Program-made: the position numbers and the translations under genes
Assembly (NCBI GenBank): GCA_023415825.1
Contig: JAEZJF010000024.1
Span: forward strand, 248,001-312,000
Length of the DNA: 64,000 nt
From: Bacillota bacterium
Lineage (GTDB): Bacteria; Bacillota; Clostridia; DSM-8532
Direction of reading: 5' to 3'
Part shown: one piece after another, positions 60,423 through 64,000 of the stretch
Layout: every line of letters begins with the position of its first letter
How positions within the stretch are numbered: position 1 is the stretch's first letter
The notes under the pieces: generated by a model
The model's database searches: none
The model's input: the letters and a program-made list of their open reading frames with translations, nothing else
What the model was told of the DNA's origin: nothing

Positions 60423-62058
60423 TATGGGTTCCTCCGTAAAAAACAATGTTTTTAATCCAATTCTGATCGTCGGTTGCGGGATAGTCGGATCTGAAATGAG
60501 CGCCTCTACTCTCTTTTCTCATGAGTCCGGCCTTAACAACCATGCTTGAAAGCAGAACCATATTCTTAAGCTGCATCATGTTGGTATGGTTTACTTGCAC
60601 TTCCCTCAAGTCCTCCTGCATTTCTGTCAGACTTGCCATGGCTTCGCTCAAGCGTTTTTCATTTCGGACTATACCGACATTTTTGTTCATAAGCGCCTGA
60701 AGTTTGTTCACAAGAAGCGTTACATCCAGCTCCTTGTTCAGTCTTTCCTTATGGACGCTGATTTTTGGCTTAATACCTGATAACTTCTTGATATCATCTA
60801 AATTCTCTGCAATTTGGCGGCCTATTCTCTTACCGAAGACCAGACCTTCCAAAAGCGAGTTGGATGCGAGGCGATTGGCCCCATGAATACCGTTGCAAGC
60901 CGCCTCTCCCACTGCATAAAAGCCATCGATTCTGGTTTTTCCCCATTCGTCGGTTTTAATACCACCCATGCTGTAATGCTGGGAAGGTGCTACAGGTATA
61001 AAATCCTTTGACATATCGATACCATAGGACAAACAGGTTTTGAATATAGTTGGGAAGCGATGTTCCAAATAGCTTCTGTCCTTGTGGGTAATATCGAGAA
61101 AAACATGATCGGTTCCGGTCTTTTGCATTTCCTCAAAAATGACTCTAGAGACCACATCTCTTGGAGCAAGCTCCGCCATGGAATGATAGGTAGGCATGAA
61201 GCGCTCTCCTTTATGATTGCGAAGCAGGGCTCCCTCACCTCTGACGGCCTCGGAAATCAAAAAGCTCTTGTTCATAGGGTGGAAGAACACCGTAGGGTGG
61301 AATTGTACAAATTCCAGATCCATGAGCTCCACGCCTGCCCTATAAGCCATAGCTGCTCCGTCGCCGGTGGCTACCTCAGGGTTTGTGGTACTGGCATACA
61401 ACCTTCCATAACCGCCTGATGCGCATATTACAACAGGTGCGTAATAGGCCTTGAGATCCGATCCGTCCTCCTTGGAGGTTAAAATACCTTTACAGACATT
61501 GTTTTCAGTTAATAGGTCAATGGCAAAAGTACATTCCTTTATGGTCACATTGTCCAAGTCGGAGACGGCTCTGACAAGGGTATCACAAACTTCCTTGCCT
61601 GTTGCATCACCGGTATGTATAATGCGGTTCATGCTATGGGCTCCCTCTCGGGTCAGGGACAAACGTCTTCCTTCATCCCGATCAAAGTTCACACCGTACA
61701 AGCAAAGAGTGGCAATATTATCAGCTGCTTCACTCACCAGCACCTTTACGGTACGATCATCGCAAAGTCCTGCACCGGCATACATCGTATCCTTAAAATG
61801 AAGGTTTGGAGAATCATTCTGATCCAAAGAGACTGCAATTCCCCCTTGAGCCAGCACAGAATTGTTTATTTCAATAGTCTCTTTTGTAACAATAAGAATC
61901 TTGGCTTGTCTTGGCATGGACAAGGCAGTATAAACGCCTGCAATACCACTTCCAATAATCACCGCATCAAAAAACTCACAAGGCAGCGTCTCAGTATCGA
62001 AATTAACCATATAACGTTCTTCGTTATGAGGACCTTGCTCCATTAACTCTGTCATCAT
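60415..62058 (-). CDS. nadB: L-aspartate oxidase
   Basis: A flavoprotein that oxidises L-aspartate to iminoaspartate for quinolinate synthesis. The FAD motif AVIIGSGIAGVYTA starts at about residue 32, and NSVLAQGGIAVSL, TREGAHSMNRIIH and GANRLASNSLLEGLVFG are succinate-dehydrogenase-family landmarks shared by NadB. It has 547 residues, somewhat longer than the E. coli enzyme, from an extended N-terminus. AAGGTG lies upstream of the ATG; the stop overlaps nadC. Confidence 0.96.
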   Translation of the reverse strand: MMTELMEQGPHNEERYMVNFDTETLPCEFFDAVIIGSGIAGVYTALSMPRQAKILIVTKETIEINNSVLAQGGIAVSLDQNDSPNLHFKDTMYAGAGLCDDRTVKVLVSEAADNIATLCLYGVNFDRDEGRRLSLTREGAHSMNRIIHTGDATGKEVCDTLVRAVSDLDNVTIKECTFAIDLLTENNVCKGILTSKEDGSDLKAYYAPVVICASGGYGRLYASTTNPEVATGDGAAMAYRAGVELMDLEFVQFHPTVFFHPMNKSFLISEAVRGEGALLRNHKGERFMPTYHSMAELAPRDVVSRVIFEEMQKTGTDHVFLDITHKDRSYLEHRFPTIFKTCLSYGIDMSKDFIPVAPSQHYSMGGIKTDEWGKTRIDGFYAVGEAACNGIHGANRLASNSLLEGLVFGKRIGRQIAENLDDIKKLSGIKPKISVHKERLNKELDVTLLVNKLQALMNKNVGIVRNEKRLSEAMASLTEMQEDLREVQVNHTNMMQLKNMVLLSSMVVKAGLMRKESRGAHFRSDYPATDDQNWIKNIVFYGGTHNA

Positions 62059-62105
62059 TTTTCACCTTCGTTGATATCATGCTTGCAGCATATCATTCTG
62101 AGGGG

Positions 62106-63008
62106 TTATTTGACCTGTAGCATTCTCTCCAAGCTTAATGAGGCTTTCTTAATTGTCTCATCATCCAGTTTGATCTCATGCTTCATGTCCCTGAGGGATT
62201 CATAAAGAACCTCAAGAGAGGTCTTCTTCATATTGGGGCAGATAAAGCGGTACTTCAACATATGGAACGACTTATCCGGGTTCAGTTTATGGAGCTGATG
62301 CAAGATTCCCTCCTCAGTCCCAATGATAAATTCCTTGGCATCGGACTGGGTGCAGAAATCGATGATTTGCTTGGTGCTCCCTACAAAATCAGCTAATTCC
62401 ACAACCTCAGGAGGAGCCTCTGGATGTATTGCCAAAACGGCATTGGGGTAGGCCTCACGGGCCTCCTGAACATGCATGATCGTCAGGGCGTTATGGGTGG
62501 GACAAAAACCTGCCCATAGAATAAATTCCTTTTCGGGCACCTGCTTGGCGATGTAGCTTCCCAAATTTCTGTCCGGGAGGAACAGAATCTGCTTATTGGG
62601 CAGAGATCGAACTACATTTACAGCAATGGATGATGTACAGCAAATATCACATTCCGCTTTAATAGCTGCCGTGGTATTGACATAGCAGACCACTGCGGCC
62701 TCAGGATATCTTTCCTTTAGCTTCTTAAGATCCTCTACATTAGCCATGTTAGCCATGGGACATCCGGCATCGACGGCCGGAAGAAGCACTGTCTTTTCGG
62801 GGGACAAAATCTTGGCGCTTTCAGCCATAAAATGAACCCCGCAAAAAACAATGACATCCTTGTCCGTTGAAGCGCAGTAACGGCTCAGCTCAAAGGAATC
62901 ACCCACTTTATCGGCAATATCCTGAATTTCTCCATCCTGATAAATATGAGCCACAATGCAGGCATTGCGCTCTTCCTTCAGCCTTAAAATCTCACTTTTG
63001 TAATCCAT
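62106..63008 (-). CDS. nadA: Quinolinate synthase
   Basis: This 300-residue 4Fe-4S enzyme condenses iminoaspartate with dihydroxyacetone phosphate to quinolinate. The three cluster cysteines C83 (AGCPM), C169 (AGFCPTH) and C257 (FICPNMKK) sit as in the short NadA type. VAHIYQDGEIQDIAD, CGVHFMAESAKIL and AIHPEAPPEV are further landmarks. It leads the nad operon; no NiaR-type site was recognised upstream. Confidence 0.97.
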   Translation of the reverse strand: MDYKSEILRLKEERNACIVAHIYQDGEIQDIADKVGDSFELSRYCASTDKDVIVFCGVHFMAESAKILSPEKTVLLPAVDAGCPMANMANVEDLKKLKERYPEAAVVCYVNTTAAIKAECDICCTSSIAVNVVRSLPNKQILFLPDRNLGSYIAKQVPEKEFILWAGFCPTHNALTIMHVQEAREAYPNAVLAIHPEAPPEVVELADFVGSTKQIIDFCTQSDAKEFIIGTEEGILHQLHKLNPDKSFHMLKYRFICPNMKKTSLEVLYESLRDMKHEIKLDDETIKKASLSLERMLQVK

Positions 63009-63040
63009 GTATACACCACTTTTCTTGTACCTTAATAGTG

Positions 63041-63736
63041 TTAGTCTCTTCGATCCTGATCATAGGGACGGACCTGATCAAAAAATCGTTTACGGTTTTT
63101 GGCCACTTGGCGCTTGAGCTTGATCATCTTGATAAAATCATCCCCGAAAAAGAGGAAATAGTTGATAAGAGATACTATAATGGCGGCTGCATAAACCCAT
63201 GCTCTGGCCCCAATATAAACCAGCAGCATATATAAAAGGTATATCGCATCTAAAATCCCCAGATATTTTACTTTGATGGGAAACATAAAAAAGAGTGTGA
63301 ACTCCCGGTCAGGGAAGAGTGTCGCAAAAGCCAGGAAAAGGGACAGATTAAGGTAATAGCCGGTGACACCGCCTCCTGTGATAAAAGCGGCGATGATACT
63401 CCCCAGCATCCCGGTAAAGAAGTATAAATTAAGTCTGAAAGTACCCCAGTAGTTTTCAAGTGAAGCGCCTAACATATAGGTTAAGTAAACTGAAAACAAT
63501 ATCCAGAAAACGCTAAAATTATTGGGAAGCAATATAAAGGTAATAAGCCTCCATACCTGACCTTTGAAGACCTCACTGGGAATCAGCGCAAGGGCCTGAA
63601 CGGTCCTCGCCGGATTTCCTTCAAAGATGACATAGGTCAGAAGAAAAACCGCCAAATTCAAGGCGGCGATATATAATGTCAAATTGCTTATGGCAAAACG
63701 TCTATAGCGGAGCTCAAGCCGCGATAACCCCTTCAT
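63041..63736 (-). CDS. Rhomboid-like membrane protein lacking the protease dyad
   Basis: A 231-residue multi-pass protein. ATG 63736 is preferred, as AGGAG lies 8 bases upstream, over the GTG and ATG codons a few bases before. The arrangement GQVWRLITFILLPNNFSVFWILF, LGASLENYWGTFRLNLYFFTG mirrors rhomboid helices 1-3. However, where active rhomboids have the GxSG serine it reads VTGYYLNLS, and no paired histidine is seen, so it is probably a non-proteolytic rhomboid-fold protein. It lies 32 bases before nadA. Confidence 0.75.
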   Translation of the reverse strand: MKGLSRLELRYRRFAISNLTLYIAALNLAVFLLTYVIFEGNPARTVQALALIPSEVFKGQVWRLITFILLPNNFSVFWILFSVYLTYMLGASLENYWGTFRLNLYFFTGMLGSIIAAFITGGGVTGYYLNLSLFLAFATLFPDREFTLFFMFPIKVKYLGILDAIYLLYMLLVYIGARAWVYAAAIIVSLINYFLFFGDDFIKMIKLKRQVAKNRKRFFDQVRPYDQDRRD

Positions 63737-63824
63737 CCTCATCACTCCTGAATAGAATTTTGATGGGCATTTACCCTATTATACGGCAAATTGATATCAA
63801 GTACAATGTACTTTTAGCCTAAAA

Positions 63825-64000
63825 TCAGTACGCCGTAACATAGGCAGATATCCATATTCTACTCACTTTGTCTCCATCAAATTCAATATTCAGTGTATCT
63901 ATGAAAAATGAGGTTCCGTTTTCTGAACGTTCTTCTCTTATAACATAATAGGTCCAGGCCGAGTCTTCCATAAAGCCCTTATCGGGCATTCCATAAAGGG
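63825..64000 (-). CDS. C-terminal part of an unknown, possibly SmpA/BamE-like protein
   Basis: The gene enters the window from the right; only its last 58 or so codons are present, ending at TGA 63827-63825. It reads LYGMPDKGFMEDSAWTYYV, then SFFIDTLNIEFDGDKVSRIW. A G-x-PD turn, a W-x-YY strand and a final FDGDKV-type strand are typical of small SmpA/OmlA-fold lipoproteins. The start and any signal peptide lie outside. Confidence 0.5.
   Translation of the reverse strand, partial: LYGMPDKGFMEDSAWTYYVIREERSENGTSFFIDTLNIEFDGDKVSRIWISAYVTAY

Noticed and set aside
63041..63736. Active rhomboid protease
   Set aside because: The GxSG serine and the histidine of the catalytic dyad are not visible in the expected helices.
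1..64000. CRISPR array or rRNA genes
   Set aside because: No regularly spaced repeats of the right size and no rRNA sequence were seen on either strand.

Overview
The window looks like chromosomal DNA of an anaerobic, spore-forming Firmicute of the class Clostridia. The evidence is strong AGGAGG-type ribosome sites, frequent GTG/TTG starts, lipoprotein-type binding proteins, an alpha/beta small acid-soluble spore protein at 59027-59206, and a nadABC operon whose short NadA has the three cysteines of the 300-residue type. No rRNA and no CRISPR array were seen. Three tRNAs are present: Pro-UGG, Ser-GCU and Ser-UGA.

Layout. 10-9528: an AraC-controlled unit with a sugar ABC importer, a FAD oxidoreductase and a large secreted protein carrying a glycerophosphodiester phosphodiesterase domain. 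Both target promoters carry paired TGTGAT-type direct repeats 22 bases apart. 9896-14570: a nucleoid-associated protein and a three-gene operon (zinc-ribbon protein, TPM-domain protein, effector-binding-like protein). 14576-30016: a run of twelve tightly packed minus-strand genes with three cytoplasmic sialidase-fold proteins, a sialate-O-acetylesterase-like enzyme, a TIM-barrel glycosidase-like protein, a 2-keto-3-deoxy-acid aldolase, Gfo/Idh/MocA and aldo/keto reductases, a DegT aminotransferase, an amidohydrolase, alanine dehydrogenase and an MFS carrier. Next to it, a LacI regulator and a divergent Lpl-type sugar importer (31618-35349) complete what looks like an uncharacterised catabolic locus for a modified acidic or amino sugar.

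36393-44380 is accessory and mosaic. It holds a lipoprotein barnase with its barstar, a duplicated upstream region of about 105 bp, and a decayed phage morphogenesis block (gp7-like protein with a C-terminal toxin-like domain, scaffold with two amber codons, capsid start). It also has an IS110 fragment, a serine recombinase remnant, and a membrane HTH/zinc-ribbon pair. 44553-49392 is an AT-rich island abutting tRNA-Pro, bounded by a 13-base copy of the tRNA 3' end. It encodes a radical SAM/SPASM enzyme, a fusion of a degenerate uracil-DNA-glycosylase-like domain with a Panacea (DUF4065) domain, a DUF2284-like cysteine protein and a P-loop ATPase. This is the best candidate for an undescribed system.

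49564-64000 returns to backbone: MFS carrier, TtcA-like and TrmO-like tRNA-modification proteins, a TetR-controlled ABC exporter, membrane proteins, two tRNA-Ser genes, the spore protein, a DnaA-box cluster, nadA-nadB-nadC and a rhomboid-like protein without the protease dyad. Many starts were moved from the longest open frame to an internal codon that has a clear Shine-Dalgarno sequence; each case is stated in its entry.
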